Assembly: GCA_964468645.1 (NCBI GenBank)
Contig: CAYXUU010000026.1
Coordinates: forward strand, 1-64,000
Direction of reading: 5' to 3'
DNA: 64,000 nucleotides
From: JAIOZK01 sp964468645
GTDB lineage: Bacteria; Bacteroidota; Bacteroidia; Bacteroidales; JAIOZK01
The position numbers were made by a program, and so were the translations under genes. The notes beneath the pieces are model-generated. The model worked only from the letters and a program-made list of their open reading frames with translations, did not search any database and was not told where the DNA came from. Within the stretch, counting starts at the first letter, position 1, and every line of letters begins with the position of its first letter. Below are positions 9,013-17,834 of this stretch, piece by piece.

Positions 9013-9906
9013 ATGTCGGAACATTGGGGTGAGTTAGCAGCACTGGCAACAGCGCTATTCTGGACCGCTACAGCCGTGTTTTTCGAAGTGGCGAGCAAGC
9101 GAGTAGGATCTCTAGCTGTGAATATGATAAGAATGTGTTTCGCTATTGTTTTCCTAACCGTTTTTACCTGGATAGCCAGGGGAATCCCATTTCCTACCGA
9201 TGCCAGTTCACATGCCTGGATATGGCTTTCCGTTTCCGGTCTGGTTGGATTTGTATTCGGGGATTACTTTTTATTCAGGGCTTTTGCTTTGATCAGTTCC
9301 CGGATATCTATGCTATTTATGACGCTGGTACCTCCCATTACAGCATTCATAGGATGGTTATTACTCGGTGAAGTATTAACACTGATGAATCTGGCAGGAA
9401 TGTTCCTGACAATATTTGGAATCGCGCTGGCGATATTCAACAAGCCTGATAATGGCCGCAGAATTAAAATGAACTATCCACTGAAAGGAATACTGTTCGC
9501 CATTGGTGGTGCTGTAGGACAGGCAGTAGGCCTTGTTTTAAGCAAATATGGCATGGGCTCCTATGATGCATTTGCTGCCACCCAGATAAGGATCATTGCC
9601 GGCCTGATCGGTTTTGCTGTCATTATTTTGATGCTGGGAAAATTCTACCTGATCAGGAATGCTTTTAAAAACAGGAAGGGGATGATCAGCATTGCCGGAG
9701 GTTCATTTACCGGGCCATTTCTGGGGGTGTCATTTTCACTGCTTGCTGTTCAATATACAGCTACCGGTATCGCTTCAACAATAATGTCGATGGTGCCTAT
9801 TTTTATAATCATTCCTTCTTTGATGATCTTTAAACAAAAAATTACCCTGCTTGAAGTAATTGGAGCATTTATCAGTGTTGCCGGGGTAACAATGTTTTTC
9901 ATATGA
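9013..9906 (+). CDS. EamA/DMT-superfamily transporter
   Basis: The 297-residue membrane protein has about ten hydrophobic segments in two homologous halves (about residues 5-140 and 155-297), the hallmark of the EamA (DUF6) family. Each half ends in a pattern like GEVLTLMNLAGMFLTIFGI or KQKITLLEVIGAFISVAGV. Members export amino acids, metabolites or drugs; the substrate cannot be predicted. It is convergent with the first arylsulfotransferase-like gene, with only 18 bases between them and no obvious terminator. Confidence 0.88.
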   Translation: MSEHWGELAALATALFWTATAVFFEVASKRVGSLAVNMIRMCFAIVFLTVFTWIARGIPFPTDASSHAWIWLSVSGLVGFVFGDYFLFRAFALISSRISMLFMTLVPPITAFIGWLLLGEVLTLMNLAGMFLTIFGIALAIFNKPDNGRRIKMNYPLKGILFAIGGAVGQAVGLVLSKYGMGSYDAFAATQIRIIAGLIGFAVIILMLGKFYLIRNAFKNRKGMISIAGGSFTGPFLGVSFSLLAVQYTATGIASTIMSMVPIFIIIPSLMIFKQKITLLEVIGAFISVAGVTMFFI

Positions 9907-9924
9907 TAACTTCTTTTCAAAGTT

Positions 9925-12417
9925 CTACTTTATGATTAAAAACTTCTTAATTTCTTGATAAGATAATAATGTGTATTGTACCAGGTAAATACCTTCTTTA
10001 AATCCATCCAATGGTATCTGTATCGAGTTGATATCGGGTGGGATTTGCCTTGAATATATTTCTTTCCCTTGAATATTGAGTAATGTAATCTTTGAATTAT
10101 TTGTGCTGGTGGCATCTAAACGAATGTGCAATACTTCATGTGCTGGATTCGGAGATATACTGAAACCGATATTTTCAGAATGGTTATCAATGTTTACAAT
10201 GTTTCTTGTGTGAAAAACACTGATCTGTTGTTCCGGTATTCCATTTCCAGCACGATCCTCCACTGAATTTTCCCTGAGTTCTATATAATACTGTTGATTT
10301 TCCAGAAGCAGATCCTGTGGTATGAGTTTTATTTTTTGCTGGGTATTATCAATAGATCCATAGAAAGGAACATCATTGCCGTTAACATCATCTTCCCTGA
10401 AATAAAACATTTCCTGGATATAGTTACTGGTAATCAGTTCACCTCCCGGTTTGCGTACGGGTTCATTAAAAAGTGCTATGATGATAGTATCCAGATTAAT
10501 ATTTGTGGAACCGTCTTCAGGTGTGATCTCAACAGTAGGAGGGGTTTCATCCCAATAACCAAAAAGTTTTACCTGCCTGGCAATTCTCTGGGTATTGTCA
10601 TTGTTGTCTGAATTTAAAGTGAGCAAATCATCATAATATCCTTGTTGTTCAGGCTCGAAACATACTGTTATATGCCTGATTTGTCCAGCCGGTAAAAACA
10701 CCGGAAATTGCTCGTCCACAAAAAAATCATCAGAATGATTGTGTGTACTTGTAAGGGAGATTGAGTAACTGGCATTGTTCGTTACAGCCAGTTCTTTACT
10801 AATAGCAAAATTATCACCTGTGTACGATCCAAAGTCAAGCACATCCTGGGTCTCAAAAAGTGATGTTTCCCAGGGATATTTAAGACTTCTGTATCCCATT
10901 ACATCGTTCGGAAGAAATATTTCAAGAGTCGTTGTACCATCAAGTCTTACTTCGGTTATTGCCAGTGGGGAATACCACCCCCACCCGATAAGGCTTTTGT
11001 TTGTTGATGTTCGCTGATGGCTACCTGTGGCGAAAGCAAAAATCTCAGGTTCATGCCTGTAATACCATACTCTTTCAGCAGTCATGTTCTCTTCATCAAT
11101 ATTATACTCCATCGCCTGTGAAACCTGTGGGAAATGATTGTTGCCATTGTCATATACTGTATAATGCCCTCCGGGAAGTATCCTTATATCATGCTGATGA
11201 GAGAATCCGGTTGGATCATTGATCAAAGTGAATTGATTGTTTTTCGCCCACTTCCCCCAGCGCCAGATGATATCCCCTGTTTGAAAGTTGATCTTGGTGA
11301 TTTCATCCATGTTTCGACATGATATTAACAAATGACCGTCGTGATCAATGGTTAGTGCATTTCCATGGCAGTAATCAATTGTTTGGGCCGTAAGATCAAT
11401 GTCAGGTGTGGCATCTGTGATCTCGAAATGATCCCAGCTTCTCCATTGAAAATATACATTCTGTTGCTGGTCCACCTCCTGGATTACAAGGCCGGTAACC
11501 TGTGCAGCAGGATGACCCCCTTCTATGATTTCACTCATATTAATTATTCGCGTATCATATGATTGCATCAGGTAGTGATTGTTGTTGAGTATCAGAAAAT
11601 CGTGAAGGTCAACATCATATCCATTACCCATCTCAGCAGTGTCAAGTACCTGAAAGGCAGTATTCATAACATAGAATCGCTTACTGGCATTAGACATGCC
11701 TGTTGTAGTTCCAAAAATTAGTTTTTCATTCTCAGTGACATAAAAATTCATGGTTTGTCCATCCATCTTTTGATAATAGACAGGCACACCATAATTATCC
11801 CAGATAGTAATATAAGGGGAATAGACGGTACCATTTTTCGACATAACTGTAAAGAAGATATAATCATCGTCGGGATCTTCAAATAGGGATACAGTTGGTG
11901 ATGGATAGTCGGGAGGAAGATTATTTCCTTTGTTGAAATCATATCCCGTCAGTGGAATAACTGATTCATTCTGGTTTTGCTCAAAATCGCTATACTCACC
12001 TTCAAAGAAATCTTTTGAAAGATACCTGTTATCATTTACAGCAGTATAAAAAGAAAACGTTTTATGTTTAATGTTCAGGCCAATGTCTGTATAAAAACAT
12101 CCCGGTAGAGAGATTGTAATTTTTTCATTATAATGATAATGTTGCTCAGGTTCTATGAATAAAACCATCTGGTCATCGGAGAGTTTTATTTTAACATCCA
12201 TCACACCAGACCGTGAACCTTCCAGTTGAACATCTTCCTCAAGGATGGTTGAAGCATCAAATGCATGGCCTGTTTTCAGGCAAATTACCTGTTCCGGATT
12301 AATGTTTTCAGATCCGGGAACCGGTGATATATATAAATAATCATAACTCTGCCCTGTTAATATAATGTTCGATAATAAGGTCAGTACCAAGAATAATACC
12401 GGTGTCATTGTTTTCAT
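9925..12417 (-). CDS. Arylsulfotransferase (ASST)-like secreted T9SS protein, copy 1
   Basis: The order is: signal peptide (about 1-22), Ig-like/SbsA-type domain starting ISPVPGSENINPEQVICLKTG in parts, an ASST beta-propeller (about 180-560), a second Ig-like domain with the PEDGSTNINLDTII motif, and a T9SS type A sorting domain (ISPNPAHEVLHIRL to a final KKFLIIK). The propeller keeps His motifs typical of ASST, including HDFLIL, DYCHGNAL, FSHQHDIR and GSHQR. ASST enzymes move sulfate from a phenyl sulfate to a phenol; whether this extracellular relative does so is unproven. A paralogue of identical length lies directly upstream with a 59-base gap, so the two may be co-transcribed. Confidence 0.82.
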   Translation of the reverse strand: MKTMTPVLFLVLTLLSNIILTGQSYDYLYISPVPGSENINPEQVICLKTGHAFDASTILEEDVQLEGSRSGVMDVKIKLSDDQMVLFIEPEQHYHYNEKITISLPGCFYTDIGLNIKHKTFSFYTAVNDNRYLSKDFFEGEYSDFEQNQNESVIPLTGYDFNKGNNLPPDYPSPTVSLFEDPDDDYIFFTVMSKNGTVYSPYITIWDNYGVPVYYQKMDGQTMNFYVTENEKLIFGTTTGMSNASKRFYVMNTAFQVLDTAEMGNGYDVDLHDFLILNNNHYLMQSYDTRIINMSEIIEGGHPAAQVTGLVIQEVDQQQNVYFQWRSWDHFEITDATPDIDLTAQTIDYCHGNALTIDHDGHLLISCRNMDEITKINFQTGDIIWRWGKWAKNNQFTLINDPTGFSHQHDIRILPGGHYTVYDNGNNHFPQVSQAMEYNIDEENMTAERVWYYRHEPEIFAFATGSHQRTSTNKSLIGWGWYSPLAITEVRLDGTTTLEIFLPNDVMGYRSLKYPWETSLFETQDVLDFGSYTGDNFAISKELAVTNNASYSISLTSTHNHSDDFFVDEQFPVFLPAGQIRHITVCFEPEQQGYYDDLLTLNSDNNDNTQRIARQVKLFGYWDETPPTVEITPEDGSTNINLDTIIIALFNEPVRKPGGELITSNYIQEMFYFREDDVNGNDVPFYGSIDNTQQKIKLIPQDLLLENQQYYIELRENSVEDRAGNGIPEQQISVFHTRNIVNIDNHSENIGFSISPNPAHEVLHIRLDATSTNNSKITLLNIQGKEIYSRQIPPDINSIQIPLDGFKEGIYLVQYTLLSYQEIKKFLIIK

Positions 12418-12476
12418 AATTCAAGGTAAGATTAATCTAATATTACAACATTTACATTTGCCTTTTTCATAATAGT

Positions 12477-14969
12477 TTATTTAGTAATCAGGATTTTCTC
12501 AGTATGTTTAAAATCATGACAATAGATCAGGACGTAATAAATTCCACTGTTCAATTTATTCAGCTGTATCTGAATCCGATTCTGATTGTGATTTAATATC
12601 TGCCTGTAAACCTCTTTTCCCTGAAGGTTTAGCAGGGAAACCTGTAATAGATATTTGCTTGCATCTTTGTTGTCAATAAATAAAATGTCATGGGCAGGAA
12701 TAGGGTAAATGTTTATACCTGCTGAAAACTCATCGACTGGGATGTTCACCAGGGTCAGGGTATGAAAGATACTAATTTTAGGTTCTGAGATTTTATTGCC
12801 GGCTCTGTCTTCAACCATATTGGCTATGAGTTCTATGTAATATTGCTGATCTTCGAGAAGGGAATCCTTTGGAATCAGTTTTATCTTTTTGTGTTCATTA
12901 TCAATTGCGCCGAAGAAAGGGACATCAGCTCCATTAATGTCATCCTCTTTAAAATAAAACATTTCTTGAATATAATTACTGGTAATAATTCCACCACCTG
13001 GCATTCGCATAGGTTCATTAAAAATGGCAGTAACAATTGTGTCAAGTTCTAAGTTAGTAGAACCGTTGGCAGGAATTATACTTACTATAGGAGGAATTTC
13101 ATCCCAGAAACCGGTAAGTTTAACCTGGCGTGCTATACGCTGTGTATTATCGCTATTGTCTGAGTTTAATGTTAGAACATCATCGTAATATCCCTGAACT
13201 TCTGGTTGGAAACAAACAGTGATGTTGATAGTTTGACCAGATGCGAGATACATAGGAAAAGTTTCATCAACAAAGAATTCTTCATTGTGTAAGTGTGTAC
13301 TTGTAATATAAATCCCATAATTGGCATTATTCGTTACCGGTAGTTCTTCAGTTATTGCCAGATAGTCACCAGTGAATGATCCAAAATCAATTAAATTCTG
13401 AGCCAGGAATAAATTTGTTTCCCATTCATACTTAAGACTCCTGTAACCGATAACCTGATCGATTAGAAAAAATTCAAAAGTTTCCGAGCCATCGAGGCTA
13501 ACTTCAGTAATAGCCAGGGGAGAGGTATAACCCCATCCTATTAAGCTTCTGGTTGTAGCTAGCCGCTGATGGCTGCCGGTAGCCTGAGCATAAATTTCCG
13601 GATCGTGCCTGTAATGCCATACCAGCGTGGCTTCCAAAGATTCTTCATCAACCTCGTATTCCATCGCCTGGGAAACCTGTGGAAAATGATTGTTCCCATT
13701 ATCATAAATGGTATAATTTCCATTTGGGAGTACCCTGATGTCATGCTGGTGTGAAAATCCCGTGGGATCATCATAGATAGTAAACTCATTGTTTTTTGCC
13801 CATTTTCCCCACCTCCATATCAAATCACCTGTTTGAAAGTTGATTTTGGTAATCTCATCCATATTTCGGCAAGAAATCAACAATTGTCCGTCATTGTCAA
13901 TGGTTAGAGTATTGCCATGGCAATAGTCGATGTATTCATCGGTAAGGTCAATGTCAGGGGTGGCATCTGTAATCTCAAAATGATCCCAGCTTCTCCACTG
14001 GAAATAAACATTTTGCTGTTGGTCCACTTCCTGAATTACAAGGCCGGTAACCTTGGCATTGGGGTGTCCCCCTTCAACAATCTGGCTCATATCTATAGTC
14101 CTGACATCATATGATTGCATGAGATAATGACCATTGCTGAGCAAAAGAAAATCATGCATGTCAACATCATAGCCATTTGCCATATCAGCTGTGTCAATGA
14201 TTTCATATGATGCATTCATAATATAGAACCTGTTTTCACTTACGTTATATCCGGTTGTGGTTCCAAAAGCGAGCTTATCATTGTTTAATGCGTAGAAGTT
14301 TAATGTCTGTCCATAGGTTTTTTTGTAATATACAGGGATGCCGTATTTATCCCAGATAGTAAGGTAATCGGAGTAGGGGGAATTTATCCTGGGAACAATA
14401 GTGAAAAAGATATATGCATCATCCGTCTCATCATAAATATTTACAGTTGGTGCGGCGTAATCAGGAGGAAGATTATTTTGGTTATTGTAATCAAAACCCA
14501 TTCTTGATGTATCTCCCTTATCCAGTGGGTTGGTCGATTGATAAAACTCCCGATCATAAAACTCCTGAACCAGCTTGCTGTTATCACCTTCATCAATATA
14601 AAAATAAAATGATCCGTCTTTTATCTTCAAACCATTTCGGGTAAACATGTTATCAGGGAGATTAACACTTATCTTTTCTCCATATTTAAACTTATTATTG
14701 GGTTTTATAAATAATACGCTTTGGTCTTCAGATAGTTGTACGCTAAACTTTATGAACCCAGATTTTGAACCAGAAATTTGAATGTGTTCCTCTGCAATCG
14801 AGCTGGTGTCAAAAAGATACCCCGTTTTAAGGCAAATCACCTGTTCAGGATTGATGTATTTTGAATAAGGAAGTGGTGATATGTAAGAGTATTGTATTTC
14901 TTGACCTGTCAATAAACCTGTGTACAAAACAAACAAAACAATAAAAATATTTTTTACAAGAATCTTCAT
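12477..14969 (-). CDS. Arylsulfotransferase (ASST)-like secreted T9SS protein, copy 2
   Basis: This is a tandem paralogue of the next gene downstream, of exactly the same length (830 residues) and the same domain order: signal peptide, Ig-like domain, ASST propeller, second Ig-like domain and T9SS sorting tail ending KILITK. The central propeller is nearly identical between copies, for example VTGLVIQEVDQQQNVYFQWR and SWDHFEITDATPDIDLT. The N-terminal 150 residues and the sorting domain have diverged, so the duplication is not recent or the core has been kept similar by selection or gene conversion. Its promoter should lie in the 405-base region before 14969. Confidence 0.82.
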   Translation of the reverse strand: MKILVKNIFIVLFVLYTGLLTGQEIQYSYISPLPYSKYINPEQVICLKTGYLFDTSSIAEEHIQISGSKSGFIKFSVQLSEDQSVLFIKPNNKFKYGEKISVNLPDNMFTRNGLKIKDGSFYFYIDEGDNSKLVQEFYDREFYQSTNPLDKGDTSRMGFDYNNQNNLPPDYAAPTVNIYDETDDAYIFFTIVPRINSPYSDYLTIWDKYGIPVYYKKTYGQTLNFYALNNDKLAFGTTTGYNVSENRFYIMNASYEIIDTADMANGYDVDMHDFLLLSNGHYLMQSYDVRTIDMSQIVEGGHPNAKVTGLVIQEVDQQQNVYFQWRSWDHFEITDATPDIDLTDEYIDYCHGNTLTIDNDGQLLISCRNMDEITKINFQTGDLIWRWGKWAKNNEFTIYDDPTGFSHQHDIRVLPNGNYTIYDNGNNHFPQVSQAMEYEVDEESLEATLVWHYRHDPEIYAQATGSHQRLATTRSLIGWGYTSPLAITEVSLDGSETFEFFLIDQVIGYRSLKYEWETNLFLAQNLIDFGSFTGDYLAITEELPVTNNANYGIYITSTHLHNEEFFVDETFPMYLASGQTINITVCFQPEVQGYYDDVLTLNSDNSDNTQRIARQVKLTGFWDEIPPIVSIIPANGSTNLELDTIVTAIFNEPMRMPGGGIITSNYIQEMFYFKEDDINGADVPFFGAIDNEHKKIKLIPKDSLLEDQQYYIELIANMVEDRAGNKISEPKISIFHTLTLVNIPVDEFSAGINIYPIPAHDILFIDNKDASKYLLQVSLLNLQGKEVYRQILNHNQNRIQIQLNKLNSGIYYVLIYCHDFKHTEKILITK

Positions 14970-15285
14970 CTTCCTATGCTTTTTATAATAGGGTTTAAAG
15001 TTACTAAAATAGTTATATAATATTTAAGGATTAAATTGAAAATAAAACTGTTAATTGAGAATAGTCTCTGAAAAATACCTCAAATAAAGAAAAGATCCCT
15101 TCTGAGGATTATTTCGCGCAAGTGATATTGGAATTGGTTATTGATGTTTATGAGCACAAATATTTACTTCCCTGCTAGTATCTTTGGGTATTGCAAGAAG
15201 ATTAACTGTAAGTTTCACTTTTTGGGCAAACCTCTGATAACCTGCTTTCTCTGCATAATCACCTCATAGTTGGTAAGTGATTAAC

Positions 15286-15328
15286 GACTCAACTATCAAC
15301 AACTAGAAAAATCAACAACTCAATAATT
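15286..15328. repeat. Degenerate TCAACAACTC repeat tract
   Basis: Units ACTCAACT, ATCAACAACT and ATCAACAACTCAA recur in tandem directly upstream of a TAnnTTTG promoter element. A closely similar tract sits in the same position at 16507-16563. Confidence 0.6.
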
Positions 15329-15341
15329 AAACAAACATAAT

Positions 15342-15349
15342 TACCTTTG
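15342..15349 (+). promoter_or_regulatory. -7 promoter element for the lipoprotein gene at 15375
   Basis: TACCTTTG followed by C matches TAnnTTTG, 25 bases before the start codon. Confidence 0.45.
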
Positions 15350-15374
15350 CTTTTCAATCAACAAACCATAAGAA

Positions 15375-16322
15375 ATGAAAAACAAACATTATTTCAGAAT
15401 TACTCTATTATTAATAAGTGCGGTGTTAATACTTTCATCCTGTAACAGGGAAAAGATAAGCCTGGGGTATAATTTCGAAAATAAAAAGCTGTATATTTCC
15501 GAGCTTACAGGAGATATGAACCTGAAACAGGAAATGGGTGGCCTCAAGACGGATGCTAATACATCCCTGATTTTTAAAACTCATGCCAGCCTTGCGAACA
15601 CGATGAATGATAATTTGGTTATCACACTCAGCATCGACAGTATGAATATGAACCTGGAAATGGATGTAAATGGCGAAAAGCGAGACCTTAAGGATTTCCA
15701 GGGTGGTGAATCGTTGTTGGATATTTATAAAGTTATGCAGGGGCAGTTTTTAACCATTACCATGAAACCTACCGGTGAAACAGTCAGGGTTAATGGAATA
15801 GATGTATGGATGGATAAGATCTTTGACTATATGGAAGAGAATGGCCATGATGTAAATCCTTCAATGCGGGTCCAACTTGAAGAAATGTATGGCGATAAAC
15901 TTTATAATAACCAGATGCAGAAGATGTTCATCCGGTATCCTGTTAAGGAAGTTGCAATCGGGGACCAATGGAATGATACCCTCAACTTTACTGACTTTGT
16001 ACCATTAAGAATCGTAACAACTTATAAGTTGAAGGGGTATGATCATGAAACTGCAAAGATTGAAAGTACAACTAACATCAGGATGGATGCAGGCAACCTG
16101 ATTGTTTCACAGGACAGAATCCCCATGAAGTTTGACCTTACAGGCATCATCGAATCTGAATATAAGGTTGACCGGATCTCGGGCTGGATATTGAACGGTA
16201 ATATCGATTATAGTTTTGGAGGCGAAATAATTGTAGAAAAGCAGGCCGGTATGCAGGCGGACCAGGTAGTTCCCATGGACTTTGCAGGGAAATATATGCT
16301 GACCGGGGATATTTTGGAGTAA
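15375..16322 (+). CDS. Putative lipoprotein, possibly DUF6263 family
   Basis: The 315-residue protein starts with a lipoprotein signal peptide (lipobox LSSC, Cys at about residue 23). The rest is rich in beta strands and has no catalytic motif. The pattern of a short GYNFENKKLYISELTGDMNL strand pair, a central MKPTGETVRVNGID segment and a C-terminal GNIDYSFGGEIIVE segment resembles the DUF6263 type of Bacteroidota envelope protein, but the family name is from memory and is not certain. It should sit in the outer or inner membrane facing the periplasm. Function is unknown. Confidence 0.7.
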   Translation: MKNKHYFRITLLLISAVLILSSCNREKISLGYNFENKKLYISELTGDMNLKQEMGGLKTDANTSLIFKTHASLANTMNDNLVITLSIDSMNMNLEMDVNGEKRDLKDFQGGESLLDIYKVMQGQFLTITMKPTGETVRVNGIDVWMDKIFDYMEENGHDVNPSMRVQLEEMYGDKLYNNQMQKMFIRYPVKEVAIGDQWNDTLNFTDFVPLRIVTTYKLKGYDHETAKIESTTNIRMDAGNLIVSQDRIPMKFDLTGIIESEYKVDRISGWILNGNIDYSFGGEIIVEKQAGMQADQVVPMDFAGKYMLTGDILE

Positions 16323-16367
16323 TTTAATTTGAAATCGGTTATTATATTCTAGGTTACATAGGACGAA

Positions 16368-16391
16368 GGGCACAGGGCACAGGGCACAGAG
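16368..16391. repeat. GGGCACA triplicate
   Basis: Three tandem copies of GGGCACA (the last degenerates to GAGCG) follow the lipoprotein gene. This is a short low-complexity tract with no other feature. Confidence 0.6.
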
Positions 16392-16506
16392 CGTAGTCTA
16401 TAGACTGTGTGCGAAAAGTAAGTTTCAGTCTCATGTAAAAACAGATTCGACATTGACAATACTGACACCTGCTTCAGAGAACTGCTAAACGGATTCAACT
16501 GAATGC

Positions 16507-16563
16507 TCAACATACAACACTCCACAATTCAAAAGTTAAACAACTCAACATCTCAACAACTCT
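16507..16563. repeat. TCAACAACTC repeat tract before a promoter
   Basis: A degenerate tandem tract (CTCAACAT, ACAACTCAACA, TCTCAACAACTC) ends four bases before the -7 element at 16567. The arrangement matches that at 15286-15349. Confidence 0.6.
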
Positions 16564-16566
16564 TAC

Positions 16567-16574
16567 TACATTTG
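16567..16574 (+). promoter_or_regulatory. -7 promoter element for the CPBP gene
   Basis: TACATTTG followed by C matches TAnnTTTG, 26 bases before the start at 16601. Confidence 0.45.
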
Positions 16575-16600
16575 CCCCTTAATGATCCAGCTGGAAATTC

Positions 16601-17545
16601 ATGAATATCTTTATTAAATACCTTATTACATATATCAGGGAACACTTTAACCTGAAATTGTATCTTGCATTTGCCCTGTTTACCGGCGCATTGATCTGGC
16701 TGAACTATCATTTCGATTTTGAAGATTCTATCATTGATTCTTATTATGGATCATACTGGCGAATGGTTTTCTTTTTCCTCCTGCATGCTTTTGGTTATTA
16801 TTCTGTTCTGTTTATTACTGTATGGATTACCGGAAGGAAAGAACTCATCAGGAACTGGGGATTCTGGCTGAAAAGCTCGCTTGGTTTTCTAATACTGGCT
16901 TTCGACAGGAATTTTTATTATCACAGGGAGATAAGCACCTGGCTATTTGAACAGGATTTCAGGTATGTGCGACGGGTGATTGGTAATATGAACAGCCTTG
17001 CATCGCTTGTGCTTCCATTGTTCATGATGTACCTTATTTACGACCGCAAAAGCAAATTTGGGTTTTACGGATTGCGCATCAAGAATGTTTATTTCAAGCC
17101 TTACTTTATGATGTTCCTGGTCATCATCCCCCTTACTTTTTCTGCATCTTTTCTGCCTGAGTTTATCGATTATTACCCGGTTTATAAAAGAAGCGCAGGG
17201 GAGATCATCACAGCTACGATGCAATGGCCTGACTGGCTTACCAGGACTATTTTTGAGATATTCTACCTGCTTGACTTTATTTCTGTGGAGCTGTTCTTCA
17301 GGGGCTTCCTCGTTATCGGACTGGTGCGTTTTCTTGGAAAGGATGCCGTGTTACCCATGGTTTGTACCTATGTGATACTTCATTTTGGCAAACCGGTTGG
17401 TGAAACCATCAGTTCTGTTTTTGGAGGCTATATCCTGGGTGTTTTTGCCTATTACAGCCGGAATATCTGGGGTGGTGTTTTCGTACATGTAGGGGTGGCT
17501 TTGACCATGGAAATGTTTGCGTTTATGCAGATGGGATTTAAATAG
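16601..17545 (+). CDS. CPBP-family (CAAX protease/bacteriocin-processing) membrane protein
   Basis: The 314-residue protein has about eight hydrophobic segments. The CPBP (Abi) signatures are in the last third: SVELFFRGFLV (motif 1, normally EExxxR), HFGKP (motif 2) and a final segment GGYILGVFAYYSRNIWGGVF followed by VHVG, which supplies the conserved His. In motif 1 the first Glu is Val, leaving one Glu and the Arg, so metalloprotease activity is uncertain. Known relatives are glutamic-type intramembrane proteases that process prenylated proteins or bacteriocins. It stands alone, downstream of a repeat tract and a -7 element. Confidence 0.8.
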   Translation: MNIFIKYLITYIREHFNLKLYLAFALFTGALIWLNYHFDFEDSIIDSYYGSYWRMVFFFLLHAFGYYSVLFITVWITGRKELIRNWGFWLKSSLGFLILAFDRNFYYHREISTWLFEQDFRYVRRVIGNMNSLASLVLPLFMMYLIYDRKSKFGFYGLRIKNVYFKPYFMMFLVIIPLTFSASFLPEFIDYYPVYKRSAGEIITATMQWPDWLTRTIFEIFYLLDFISVELFFRGFLVIGLVRFLGKDAVLPMVCTYVILHFGKPVGETISSVFGGYILGVFAYYSRNIWGGVFVHVGVALTMEMFAFMQMGFK

Positions 17546-17740
17546 GTAGTCCTTCAATCGAAGAGCGATATAACCAATAGCCTGACATTTTCTTGAGTGA
17601 TGAAAGTCAATTATAGATATATGTTATCAGATCCGAATTGTGATTTTATATTTCATCAAGGAAATCGAAAATCGAAAATTAAAAATCAACGGTGTCCGGG
17701 AAACTCCTTGCAATCTTCAAATTGCCCGGACAATAGTAAC

Positions 17741-17834
17741 TGCAAACTCCAAACTCAGAACTCCAAACTCAGAACTCAGAACTCAAAACTCCGAACTCAA
17801 AACTCCGAACTCCGAACTCAAAACTCCGAACCCT
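17741..17834. repeat. AACTC(A/C)(A/G)A tandem repeat tract
   Basis: About ten degenerate 8-11 base units (AACTCAGA, AACTCAAA, AACTCCGA, AACTCCAA) run for about 90 bases. The tract contains the stop codon and the last few codons of the minus-strand kinase gene, so it has grown into or reshaped that gene's 3' end. There are no spacers, so it is not a CRISPR array. Confidence 0.85.

Larger units (their letters stand above)
14970..15374. other. 405-base divergent intergenic region
   Basis: No gene is seen. The region is AT-rich near the minus-strand gene and holds a TCAACAACTC-type repeat tract (15286-15328) just before the -7 element of the downstream lipoprotein. Confidence 0.6.

Noticed and set aside
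17741..17834. Possible CRISPR array
   Set aside because: Units are 8-11 bases with no unique spacers, and no cas genes are present.
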